NCBI GenBank assembly: GCA_019677205.1
Contig: JAAMXY010000118.1
Location: forward strand, 1 to 35,549
From: Pinguiococcus pyrenoidosus
Lineage: Eukaryota > Sar > Pinguiophyceae > Pinguiochrysidales > Pinguiochrysidaceae
Length of the DNA stretch: 35,549 nucleotides
Reading direction: 5' to 3'
Shown piece after piece: positions 18,701 through 28,900 of this stretch (position 1 is its first letter; each line of letters starts with the position of its first letter). The notes under the pieces are model-generated. The model had not been told where the DNA came from. It searched no databases and saw only the letters and a list, made by a program, of their open reading frames with translations. The position numbers and the translations under genes are program-made.

Positions 18701-19200
18701 GTCCTGGTTCGGGTCCGCGTCGGTCGGCCCCGTCGCGTCGACGTTCGCACCGAAATCTTTCACAGCAGAAGCGCCGTCATCCTGGCCGGCCTCGCCGGCC
18801 TCCGGCCCTTCGGACTTCTTCGCCCGTCGCAGACTCTCCTGCAGCACCACCTGCCCCTGCGGTCGGCGCGCGAATCAGCACGGGAGGAGGCCTGCGGTGC
18901 GGATCCTCCTCGGGAAAGCGAGCGCGGCAGAAGTGCGGAGAAGGCGCGGCTTACCGTGGCGATTCCGCTCCTGCTCCACTCGATCTCGGCATCTCTCCGC
19001 GCCACCGAGTGGCCGGGCACCTCCCAGGCGTAGAAGTCGTGGGTGTGCGGCGTGCCGAGCTGTGGCTCCGCCCCAAAGCGCGCTCGCAGGCTCTCGTGGA
19101 GCGCCGCGGGCAAGTCCAAGCAGTAGTACGCGCCCAGGGTCACGAGCACGCCGAGCAGCAGCACTGCCCAGCGCAGAGCGCGCGGTCGTTCCTCGGCCAT
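15800..19200 (-). CDS. MFSD1: MFSD1-like major facilitator superfamily transporter
   Basis: There are two exons, 19200-18955 and 18856-15800, joined by a phase-0 GTAAGC...CCGCAG intron, giving about 1100 aa. Exon 1 holds TM1 (RWAVLLLGVLVTLGAYYCLD followed by LPAAL), the MFSD1-type start. Residues about 85-280 are an acidic, Gln/Asp/Gly-rich insert in the loop after TM1. TM2 onward reads LLYSVYSVPNIFLPFFGGFL then LDRIGIRL, the MFS signature of this family, with FGLGGESLAVG in TM4. A Gly/Ser linker splits the two halves near 495-520. TM7-12 follow (about 590-805), including PIIGFFVDRFG. A disordered tail of about 285 residues ends the protein. Animal MFSD1 is a lysosomal dipeptide exporter partnered by GLMP; this protein is roughly twice that length. 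The ATG at 19200 opens exon 1. Confidence 0.85.
17558..17616 (-). repeat. GCN/Ser-Gly trinucleotide repeat inside MFSD1-like gene
   Basis: Runs of GCTGCTGCCGCC (plus strand) encode Gly and Ser in the central cytosolic loop between the two six-helix halves of the transporter. This is slippage-prone, low-complexity coding DNA. Confidence 0.75.
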
Positions 19201-20590
19201 CTCAACTTGACCGCATGTCCGCCGGGCTGAAAGGCGCGGCGTGGCAAGCTAAACCGACCCGGGCGGGAGGTGGGCGGCGTAAGCGCGAACACGAGACATG
19301 GCGCGGATACCGGATCGCGGGCCGGGCGAAAACGGGCGCTTGGGACAGATACCAATCCTCCGGATGGACGAACGCCGGCCCGCGGCGCCAAAACCAGGTG
19401 ACGAAAATGGACACGGTGACGAATACGTGTCTGCAAGCTGGGGCGATGAGCTGGTTCCCGCTCGACGTAGACCACTGGCTCCTCGACAGCGCACCAGGGA
19501 AGTACGTGGTTTAGATTCTCTGGCGACAACCTCAAGTCCAAATCAAGCTCCAGGAAGAAAAGAACCGACGCGTCCTATGTGCCCATTGCGAGCGGATTCT
19601 CCTGCTGTTCACATGCGGAGCAGACGTATGCTGGATCTCGGCCAATCCCTCGCCTGCAAAGCAAGCTGACGAGACTTGAATCACTCCCACACGTGGTCCT
19701 TCAAAGCGTCGATTCGATTCGAAAGCGCCCAAGCAAGCCCAAGCGATCCAATTATCCACGCGCTGGTCAGCACTGCGGGAGATGCATCATTGAGGTTGGC
19801 CGAACCGCAACCAATGGTGGCCGTTCCCGCAACTTGAGTCCAATCCGTGGCAGATTTCACCAGTGGGGATGTACAGGTGGTGCAGCGACGTTTCCTTTTT
19901 TCTATTGCTTGTTTGCGGAGATTTCTGATTTTGAGATTTTGAGAATTTGAAATTTTGAATAATTTGTTTTTCAATTTACTGAACGTGTGGCCCTGTTGTT
20001 CACGCTAAGTTGGTCATTAATAATTTCATAAGTTCAAACTTCATTAAATATATTTTTGTAGATTTCCTAGCCTAGAGCCTAGAGCTCTTCACCATTATCA
20101 CCTCCCGCAATGATATTGGTACCCTTCCCTGGTCCCTCGGCCCGCGATCTATTCTTGCCATGAACGCGGGGAACAAGCTTTGGCAGAGGTTCAGAATGAA
20201 TCCGCACCAAAACTCGTTTCCTCTGTTCCACTTGGATCGTTCCCATTTTCTCCGCTATGCCACAGGCCAGCTTGCGGGCTCTGTCCAGCCTGCCGTTCCC
20301 TCAACGAACTTCCGCGGCGTCGCCCAGCGGCCGGCTCGTCCAGCGGGTCAGGAAAGCCGCGCTGCGTCCGGAAACCCCCACGTCAAGGCGCGCCCGAGTG
20401 CCCCCGAGCCTCCCGACGTCGTCCCCCCCCTTCCCCACACTCCAAGGAAATCCCCCCTTCCGCCGGCTCCTCGGCGTGCCGGCGAGAAGGAAACTCCAAA
20501 CCCCCGAGCCGTGGCCCTGCGGGACTGCAGCGGAGGGGCTGGGCAACCGTTGAGAGGCGTCTGCCGGCTCTTCCCAAAGGCCAAAGGGCA
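19201..20590. promoter_or_regulatory. Long divergent intergenic region with AT-rich island
   Basis: At 1390 bp this is the largest gap in the window. It separates the start codons of the MFSD1-like and DH-like genes. About 19885-20080 is markedly AT-rich, with homopolymeric T runs (such as ATTTTGAGATTTTGAG). Short repeats of CCTAGAG lie near 20068-20085. The + frame of the DH gene is open back to about 20180 without an ATG, so it is probably leader. I could not support a gene or RNA here. Confidence 0.45.
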
Positions 20591-21675
20591 ATGGACAGCA
20601 TCCCGGGAGGTTCCACGCTCTTCGGCGTCACCTTTCCGCTGCCATGGCTGCTGTTTGTCGTTGGAATCGTGGTGGTGCTGGCCGTAGCGGTGGGCTGCTG
20701 CTGCTGGAAGCGGCGATCAAGGAACCCAGACGGGACGAGGAAGGGCAAGAAGAGGAAGAAGCGGGACCAAGACGGGGACCTGATCGGCGACTTGCACGAG
20801 ATGCGCGAGGACTACCTCTCCGACTCCTCCGATGAGGAGCTCATCACGCCCTACAAGGCGAGGGAGGAGAGCGTTCAGGAGGTCCAGTATGAGCCCGGCG
20901 AAGCGGAGGTCGAGCTGCTCAAGCTCGTGGGCATGATCGGCGGAGACCTGGCGCTCCTTCGCGCCATCGACACAGAGCTGCGAAAGCCGCTTCAGGCAGC
21001 GATTCCCGAGCGACGCGCCGAGAAGCTGTTCTACGAGTGGGACGCCATCGTCAAGGCTCACACAGAGCTTCATCGGGAGTTATCGCACGCGCGCCATAGA
21101 AATAGAAGCTCCCTGCGTGCGCTGCTCCTACGCCTGAATATCTTCGGAAACACGGCGATGAAGATCTACCGAAAGTACCTGAGTAAGTTCGCAGGCGCCA
21201 TCTCAAAGCAGCTCTGAGGGCCTACCCACGCGGCTCACACGTTTCGCCCCACCCTTTAGAGAACCTCGGCCTGGCGACGCAGACTATCGTCCTGCTCATG
21301 AACGATAGAGCATCGAAAGAGATCATCAACAGGGCACTGGAGTCCGAGAAGCTCGCGCCGTTGGGCAACGACGCGGAAAAGGCCCTTCTCGTTCCGCTTC
21401 GGTTCATCATATGCGTACGTGACGTCCTTCGCGAGATGTCCGACGCCTCTGAAGAACTGCAACCGATCAAGAGCACACTCGTGGAAGCACGGCTATCCTA
21501 CGGATTCGCTTGCAAAGCCTTTCCGAATGCTTTGCTGTCGCATCCCGAGCGCTTATTCCAGACGGCCGAGGACGAGAGCAAAGACGGCGATGTGCCCCAC
21601 GCCATCGATCCCATCAACATCAATCGCAATCCGATGGCAGAGATAGACAGCAAGTCACAATCAGAATGGTTATGA
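20591..21675 (+). CDS. Membrane-anchored DH (RhoGEF)-like protein
   Basis: There are two exons, 20591-21182 and 21260-21675, giving 335 aa; the intron is GTAAGT...CTTTAG, phase 1, and rebuilds IYRKYLKNLGLATQTI. A single TM segment lies at about residues 15-37 (PWLLFVVGIVVVLAVAVG), followed by CCC and a basic patch, which suggests palmitoylation and N-out topology. Residues about 100-290 resemble a Dbl-homology fold: DLALLRAIDTELRKPL (CR1-like), EWDAIVKAHTELHREL, then LLVPLRFIICVRDVLREM in the place of the PxQRI-YxLLL CR3 motif. DH domains load GTP onto Rho GTPases. No PH domain follows; only about 70 residues remain. The DH assignment rests on pattern similarity and needs structure prediction to confirm. 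It converges on the CSRNP-like gene with 134 bp between stop codons. Confidence 0.55.
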
Positions 21676-21809
21676 AGGATGGAAGAAGTGCACAGTTCAT
21701 TCCAAAACCGCCTCCGGGGAGCACCAGCGCACAACCTTCCTCCTCGGAAGCGCTTCATCTTGCTGCGACATATGCTCCACAACCAGCTGGCAGTTGTTAA
21801 CGCGCAGGC

Positions 21810-24748
21810 TTACACTTCAGAGGGGGCCTCGTCGCTGTACTCGACATCCTTCCGGGCATTCGCGTACAGTCTTCGATGGGCGTCGATCTTTGCGAAGCTG
21901 AAGTCCACGACCCCGACCCCGTTCCCGCACCAGGACTGGACACGGTACCGAGGCTGCAGCCCAGCAGCTGCACGCCGGCGGTGGGCGGAGCCGGGATCGG
22001 GATCACCGTCCTGCGGGGGTGGATCGGCGTCATTGATCGGCCTTCCGTTGCCATCCGGGTCGCCATCCGGGTCGCCGTCCTGGTCGCCGTCCTCTCCCGC
22101 AGTTTCTGCTCGATGTGCTTCGCCTCCGAAATCCGCCTCGTCGCTTCCGTGGGCGCCTGATTTTCTAGCCTCCTTCGCAGCTTTGTGCTTCAGCCGCTTC
22201 TGCTCCCGATTCTGCAGCCGGCGCCTCTCCTTCTGAAGGGCATCCTTCAGAGACCCGCAGGAGCACACTTCCACGTGGCAGGGGATGCCTTCAAGGAAGC
22301 AAGGGCAGTTCTCGCCACAGCACCCATTGTTGTCATAGTACTCGATAATGTGGTCCAAGATGTGGTCTTTGTCTAAGCCACTGGTCACATTGTTCAGGCC
22401 AAGGTCTTGCAGGTGGCCTCGGAGCTGCTTCACAGACTGCGATCGAAGGTCTTTGAAGCGAAGCCATGCGCACGAGCAGCCCACCTTCCTTCGACTGCGA
22501 CGGATCTGATCCAAATCCGACGCGGAATCGGTCGCGGACACGTCCTGGTCAGCATCTGCCGCGCCGCACTCGTCGATGCGCTGCTTGCGCTCCGCTTCCG
22601 AGAGGCGAGGGAAAAGGGGGTTGTCCACACCAAGACGGAAGTCCCACTGCCGGCTCTCCAGAGGAGGGTTGCTCTTGCCGAGCACAGCCTTCTGCTTCTT
22701 GGGTAGCTGAGTGAACCGATGCTGCAGGCGGTGCTGTCGTTCTTCATCGACTTGCGCGACGTCGACTTCGCGCCTCGCGACTTCCACCGAGCCAAGCCCA
22801 AGGGGATACTCCCCGGTCGCCGGCACAGTGTCCGGTGAACACTCCACGTCGAACTCACACACCATGCACGTTCCAAAGTTCACTCGCCGGGAAGGCGCAC
22901 TTGCCTATTGGATTCGAACAACATGTGAGCCAAAGGCACTTGGATCCTTTGAATAGCTTGGAAACCTTGCACTTCTGCGGCAAGACGTACCCGCTCTCCT
23001 CGTGCTTCGGCCTTCTTGCGAGCCTGCGCCCGCTTCTTCTTCAGTTTCTTGCTCTTGCGCTTCGATTCTGATTTCGTGTTCGCAGGGTCTTCCTCTATCT
23101 CCTCCTTGCTGTCCTCTCCATCGGCAGTGTCAACCGAAGCCGACACAGAAGCCTGAGAGGACAGACCGGCGATGCCATCGGTTGCATCATCGGACGAAGC
23201 TGCTGCTGCTGCTGCTGTTTCTGCTGTTTCTGCTGCGACCACTTCTGCTGCGACCACTTCTCCCGCTGCGTCCAGAGCTGCGTCCTCACGTGTCGCTTCT
23301 TCAAGTGCAGGCGCCGTCGCTTCGGCAGCTGCCGTCTTTGCGCTTATGACGCTATCGCCATTGGTGTGACTTTCGTTGGCGTCCACTTGTCCAGATGCCC
23401 TGCTACCAACACCCCGTTCAGCTGCTTCAAGAGACTGCTCTGTTTGCCCCGTACTATCTGTCAGTTCCTTTCCTGCAGCCGTCCCTGCGTCGGTCTCGAC
23501 AACCCGGTGTGGTTCCACACTCTCGACGACTCGGTGCGACTCCGCGGCTTTCCGATTCCTCTCCTCGTCCTCCTCCATCTTCTTCTGCCTCTCCATTTCT
23601 TGCGCAGCTTTCTGCCTTCGTGCTCGCTCCCGTGCCTCCTGCTTGTCGGCCTCCTCCTTCTGCACCCTCTCCCTTTCCACTTCTTCCCGTGCTTTTGCCA
23701 AGGCCTCAGCGCGTGCCGCGCGTTCAAGCAATGCGCTCATGCGAGCATCCGCATCTGCGATTGCCTGGGCCTTTGTCGCTGCCTCAACTCGAGCAGCTTC
23801 CTCGGCTCGAGCTTGCTCTTCCAGGACGCGGATGCGCTCTCGTTCGCGGGACACTGCCTGCTCTGCGGCGCGGGCTCGCCCTTCCTCCAGCACCCGCTGC
23901 TTCTCCTGCTCTTGCCGTACCGCTTCGGCTCGCGCCTGTGCCTCTGCAGCTGCTAGCAACGCCCGAGCTTTTGCTTCTATCTGAGCTCTCGCCTCGGCCT
24001 TCGCACGAGCTTCGGACGCAGCGCGGGCTCGCCGCTCTTGCTCCTCCTGTCCTTCCCTCTGCGCTGCCTGCACCGACATCGCTGGCCGAGCCGCCGGGCT
24101 CCGAGGGACACTCGGTCCAGGAGCAGCATGTCTCCTATCACGGCCTATGCTCTGCGAACCAGAGTGAAATCCTTGTGCTCCACTCCGCTGGGCATTCCCC
24201 GAAGTGCCCCATGGCGATGCAAATGCCGCTTCTGGCTGGGCAGCAGCATCGTGGCCGCCCTGCTGCCTCTGCAGGATGGCCATGAGCTCCTCCGCATCGA
24301 TGTTCAGGTTCGCCAGCTGCTGCTCGGACACGTTTGGCACCCGAAGCTGCTGCGTGCGTGGCGCCGCTGACGAGCCATTGGTCGTTGTGCCAGCCTCTGG
24401 CACACTAGGAAGACCCTGCGCCGCTCGCGTGAGCCCGCTGGAGCTCACAGGCGGCGCTGGCGTCCGATTTTCGTCGGCTTTGCTCGCTGTCCGACTAGGT
24501 TGGACCCCTAGCAGGTCCTTCAGCTGCCCCACTGCGACGCTGGTCTGGAGATCACTGGTCGCCTTTCTATTCCGGCTACCCCTGTGGCCCTTGCCATGCC
24601 TGGACTTTGGCGGTTTGGGCGCCTCAGCGCCCTTGGCCTCCTGTCGAGTGCGGGCTTTCCTCCGGCTTCGCCTGGAGCCATTGGGTTTCGCGGTCGACGC
24701 GGCCTTGGGGGCCGATTTCTCGCCAGGTATTCGACGGTCTGTCGCCAT
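21810..24748 (-). CDS. Coiled-coil protein with CSRNP-like Cys-rich region and SAP-like insert
   Basis: There are two exons, 24748-22991 and 22904-21810, giving 950 aa. The intron (GTACGT...CCAATAG, 86 nt, phase 0) joins ...KKAEARGER to ASAPSRRVNFG; without it two separate genes would be called. Residues 1-65 are basic and Lys/Arg-rich, probably nuclear. About 225-425 is an Ala/Glu/Arg/Gln coiled coil, with a duplicated HRVVE motif after it. Exon 2 starts SRRVNFGTCMVCEFDVECSP then PLGLG, recalling the CSRNP N-terminal box (SVRFDQVTVYYF ... LGMA). Then comes VGCSC (C729, C731), an insert LRSQSVKQLRGHLQDLG that looks like a SAP DNA-binding helix pair, then CCGENCPCFLEGIPCH and VCSCG. Animal CSRNPs are nuclear transcription factors with a C-x-C array. 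The acidic tail has DGDPDG repeats. A nuclear, DNA-binding role is inferred. Confidence 0.62.
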
Positions 24749-25137
24749 GTCCTTTGTGTCGGGCAGTGAACGTCACAGAATGAGTATGTGGCGCGGTTTC
24801 GCGGCCCTTCGGAGGGGAATCGTGGCGTTGCCAGCGTCGGCTGGATATGCTCCCGTTCTTCGCGCGTATTACGCGCGGATAAACTGCATCAAGAAACTAT
24901 AAAACCGCGTTACTAATTATTTTTATCGGGAACGGAAAATCAGCAGTAAAGCCTCGGCATTGGGTAGGATCCAGAACGGCGCTGATCTTGCTGTGATACA
25001 GTAGCGATAGCCGAGGAAAGATCAACCTCGTCGAGAAATCCCGCAGAATCGCCACAGTTTCTGTGCTTTCAATGGTCAAGGGCCTCCACTAGCGACTTTG
25101 GCACTTTCTCTAGCTAGGTAGCCAAAGGCTCTGCGAG
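24749..25137. promoter_or_regulatory. Divergent intergenic region, CSRNP-like and ACSS3 genes
   Basis: Start codons are 389 bp apart. A short AT-rich stretch (about 24888-24930) lies in the middle of GC-rich flanks, as in two other divergent spaces of this window. No specific element was recognised. Confidence 0.4.
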
Positions 25138-28100
25138 ATGAGAGTCTTCAATGGCCCTGCTCGCCGGATGGCAAGGACATACGTCACAGACAGCGCCGCC
25201 TACAGCGCCATGATGAGCCAGAGCCTGCGACGAAAGGAAGCATTCTGGCTTGACTATGCACGAGAGAGGGTCTCGTGGATCCGAGAACCGCAGGTCCGGC
25301 GGTGCCACCTCAGCTGCTCCTTTCCGGACCTTTTTCGCTCCCGTATCCCCCTGCCGGACCATATCGCTAAATCCCGGACCCTGGTGCTGGATGTAGGTCG
25401 CTTTGGACGCGTCTCGGGCGCCCTTCTACAAATGGTTTCCCGATGGAGAAGTCAACATGTGCTACAACGCCGTGGATAGACAGGTGGGGGTGGGATTCGA
25501 ATGCAACAGAGGTGGGTTTCCTGCTCCTCCGCTTCATCAACTTGAATGCATAGGTCCTGCACGGCAGAGGCGTCCAGACGGCCATTGCGTACGAGAGCCA
25601 CGTCGGAGGGTGAGCCCGTCGGCCTGCGTGGACTCTGATGGACCCTAGTTCTGAGAGGCGCCACAGGAGGAGTCGCGAGATCACGTACAAGGAGCTGCTG
25701 CAGCAAGTCGAAGCCTGCGCAGCCGGGCTGCGCAGCCTTGGCGTCGAGAAGGGTGATGTCCGCAAAGATGTCAACTGGGGACGCTGAGCTGAATGTATCT
25801 CTTGTCGCTTGTAGGAGACCGAGTCGTGATCTACATGCCGATGGTTCCGGAGGTGAGAGGAGGGAACACTGAGGCGCACTTTTTCTTTCCGAAGCAACTC
25901 ATGTTTGGTTCCCTGAAAGGCGATCGTCGCTATGCTTGCGTGCAACCGGCTCGGGGCTATTCACAGTGTCGTTTTCGGCGGCTTTGCCCCTCGCGAGCTT
26001 GCCGCAAGGATCCGAGATGCTCAGCCGAAGGTTTGCCTTGGCCCAAGCTGGAAACAGGTCTCTGTTCCCTGGTTTGCATCTGACGCCACCTCGCCTCCTC
26101 CGCAGGCGATCATCACCTCCACTTGCGGAATCGAAAAGGCTCGCGTGCTGCCCTACCTGCCCATGGTCTACGACGCAATCGATATGCTTGAGGAAGAGCC
26201 GGACGTACGGAGAAAACTCAATCATCTCATCGTCCATGACCGAACCGAGTTCGCCGACGCAGAAGGCTACGCCGAGGGCCAATCGCGTTCCGCCAAGGGG
26301 GTGGAGAGGCATGATTACGAACGCCTAGTGGCCAATGCCATGGAAAGAAAGGAGTCTTGCGATTGCGTCGCGCTTAATGCCAACGATCCCTTGTACATCC
26401 TGTACACTAGTGGCACGACGGGCAGACCAAAAGGTGACTCGCTCGGACGGGCGGAGTCCGCTCTGCAACTCCGCAACCTCACCTTTCTTCCTTCCAGGTG
26501 TGCTTCGAGACAACACTCACGTAGTTGGCCTCCAGTGGAGCATGGACCACTTCATGGGCATGACACCAGGAGAGACGTACTGGTGCGCTTCAGACATCGG
26601 GTAAGGGGATATGCGAAGTAGGAAAGGGCGCATAAAACTACAGTACTGTAAAAAGGAGGAAGCCGAGCTGAGCTGTCTTCACCTCGACTTCCCAGATGGA
26701 CCGTGGGCCACAGCTACACAGTGTTTGGGCCGCTACTGCAAGGTTGCACCACTCTACTGTATGAGGGTACGTGCGGCTGCGTGGCGTCGCTTCCTCGTCT
26801 TCCCTTCATCCGGCCGACTCGCTGGTTGACGGGCTCCCAACCCAGGAAAGCCCGTGGGAACTCCGGATGCAAGTTCCTACTGGAAGCTGATCGAAAAACA
26901 CGAAGTCACGGCTTTGTTCACTGCTCCGACCGCCGTCCGTGCGATCCGCCAGGTGAGTTGGGGGAGAGGGGAGCTGTCACGATCTACTTGATTTGCCTTG
27001 GCAGAGATGTTCTCCTCAACGGGCGCCCCTCTCCAAGGCGGATCCGCATCTAGACGAGGTCGAGAAGTTCGACGTGACCAGTCTTGAGAAGGTGTTCTTG
27101 GCCGGCGAGCGATGCGATCCGGACACGGTGCACTTCCTGGAGAAGCACCTGCCAGATGTCGGCATCGTCGACCACTGGTGGCAGACAGAAACTGGCTGGC
27201 CCATCACGGGCTTTCAGGATGACCTCATTGGAGCCCGCGCGGGATCCTGTGGGAGGCCTCTTGCCGGATGGGATCTCCGCGTCATCGACGAGGAGGTTCG
27301 ATCGCAAACTTTTGTGGAGGGTGTTGGCGACGCAAGCTCACGCCTTTGTCTGCAGACGGGAGACGTCGCGAAAGGTCCGATGGAGGGAAAGGAAGGGTAC
27401 CTCGCGATCCGCTTGCCGCTTCCGCCAGGGACGATTCTGTCGCTCTACGACAATGACCAAGGCTTCCGCGATGCGTATTATCGCGAGTATCCCCCAGGCT
27501 CTGGGAATGGGTACTATGCTACGGGTGATGCGGGTCACGTGGACACGGACGGATACGTCCATGTCATGGCACGCACAACCGATCTGATCAATGTGGCAGG
27601 CCATCGGCTCGCGACTGGTACAGGGACCGTCTGATGGATGATCGTAGCTTCGTCTGATGTTCGTCGCATCTACCGCTTTCGCTCAGGGGCATTGGAGGAG
27701 GCCGTGCTTGAGCATCCCGAGGTGGTCGAGTGCGCCGTCGTCGCGGTGCCAGACGCTCTCAAAGGTACCCAGTCGCGGTACGCTCTTCTCCTTGGATGAC
27801 GCTACTCTAAGCGTCTTCCTCCACGCAGGACATGTTCCCGTAGCCCTCATCGTGCTCGGCGCCGGGAGCGACGTGTCGGCCGATACTGCGGAGAACGAGG
27901 TGGTGGCCCTGGTACGAGGTTGCGGGTCGTGGCGAACGCCAGGTTTGCCTGCGGCTAACTCTGACTTTGGTTCGCAATCGCGACAGGTTCGGAAGCACAT
28001 CGGCGCGGTTGCATCCTTGAAGCAGTGCCGCGTGGTGAAGACTCTTCCGAAAACCCGCAGCGGAAAGATACTGAGGTAGGTAGTTGGCATCGCGCGGGGT

Positions 28101-28259
28101 TTGCCACTGCCGTGGCTGACTGCGAGTCCTAGGAATGTGCTCCGCGCCGTTGCTGCAGGCGAGGATTACATCCTCCCAGGCACAATCGAAGACGCAAGCG
28201 TCCTCAAATACTCGATTTCAGCGTTGCAATCACTAGGATACGGTGACACTCGGTCTTAG
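25138..28259 (+). CDS. ACSS3: Propionate/acetate-CoA ligase (ACSS3/PrpE type), 16 exons
   Basis: Exons: 25138-25293, 25397-25483, 25554-25609, 25649-25752, 25815-25852, 25920-26030, 26106-26433, 26498-26600, 26696-26766, 26846-26952, 27038-27295, 27356-27617, 27687-27764, 27829-27911, 27987-28075, 28133-28259. They total 685 aa, the length of human ACSS3 (686), and all phases agree. Motifs in order: [53 protein letters not shown] (AMP-binding P-loop); [11 protein letters not shown], where Trp-Pro-Ile is typical of propionyl-CoA synthetases; [15 protein letters not shown]; and [10 protein letters not shown] with the catalytic lysine. The enzyme activates short-chain acids to acyl-CoA with ATP. 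The start is basic and could be mitochondrial. Intron 3 is only 39 nt. Exon 1 and exon 11 borders are the least certain. Confidence 0.95.
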
Positions 28260-28900
28260 CCTGCTATGTAGCCCTCTAGATTGCCTCGTGTCGTTTCGCG
28301 CCGATGAGCAGCTGCTTTGCCTCCGTGCGCACGTTGCGCATCGTCTAGCGTGGCTTCACAGGGCCACTGGCGGATGACACATTAGCAATTATTGTCTTCG
28401 TCCACAGTGCGGTTTCGTCTTGCACCGTCTATGGCTGGTGTCACCTTGCGCTAACTTCGTTGCTGCGAAACACGTCTGCGGCCCGGAATGGCGAGCGAGG
28501 CTTCCCCAACGACCGTGGGAGTACTAGGGATGTGGTGTTCCCAGAGAGTGCCTCGCTCACAATCCCATACGGAAACCCAAGAGAAACGGTAAGATGAAAA
28601 AGCAGACTTTTCATCCGGAAATATGAAACATGCGAAGCTCGCTCGCACCACGACCATTTTCTCACCAGAGCCCCGTCAGCACATCTTCTGCACTGGTACT
28701 CAATCTACTACGCCGTTCGTCCGGTCGTTTGGACCAATCTCTCTCCTACGCTTCGCCATATCGTCATGACTCCTTCTCACGAGCTGATTCTCTCCATAAG
28801 CTCGGCCATGGTTCGACTTCGAAAGGATTTTGCCTCTGCGACGAAGCCATGGGAATGAGAACCCCTGCTTGTGGTACATGCATCCAGGCTAGTAATGTGG
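28260..28900. other. Convergent intergenic region, nothing recognised
   Basis: 641 bp lie between the ACSS3 and acyltransferase stop codons. Short open frames on both strands show no domain. Just after the acyltransferase coding end the minus strand carries GTATGT, a good splice donor, so a further 3' exon in this gap cannot be excluded. Confidence 0.4.

Noticed and set aside
16301-19033. A 910-codon open frame on the + strand opposite the MFSD1-like gene
   Set aside because: It mirrors the codon bias of the GC-rich minus-strand gene, its translation is His/Arg/Gly-rich without any domain, and the minus strand has clear MFS helices.
22900-22925. GTTCGAATCC on the minus strand, another B-box look-alike
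   Set aside because: T-stem pairing fails at three of five positions; it lies in the CSRNP-like intron.
25490-25560. TTCGAA-containing stretch resembling a tRNA B box
   Set aside because: The flanking bases cannot pair as a T-stem, and the stretch is an intron of ACSS3.
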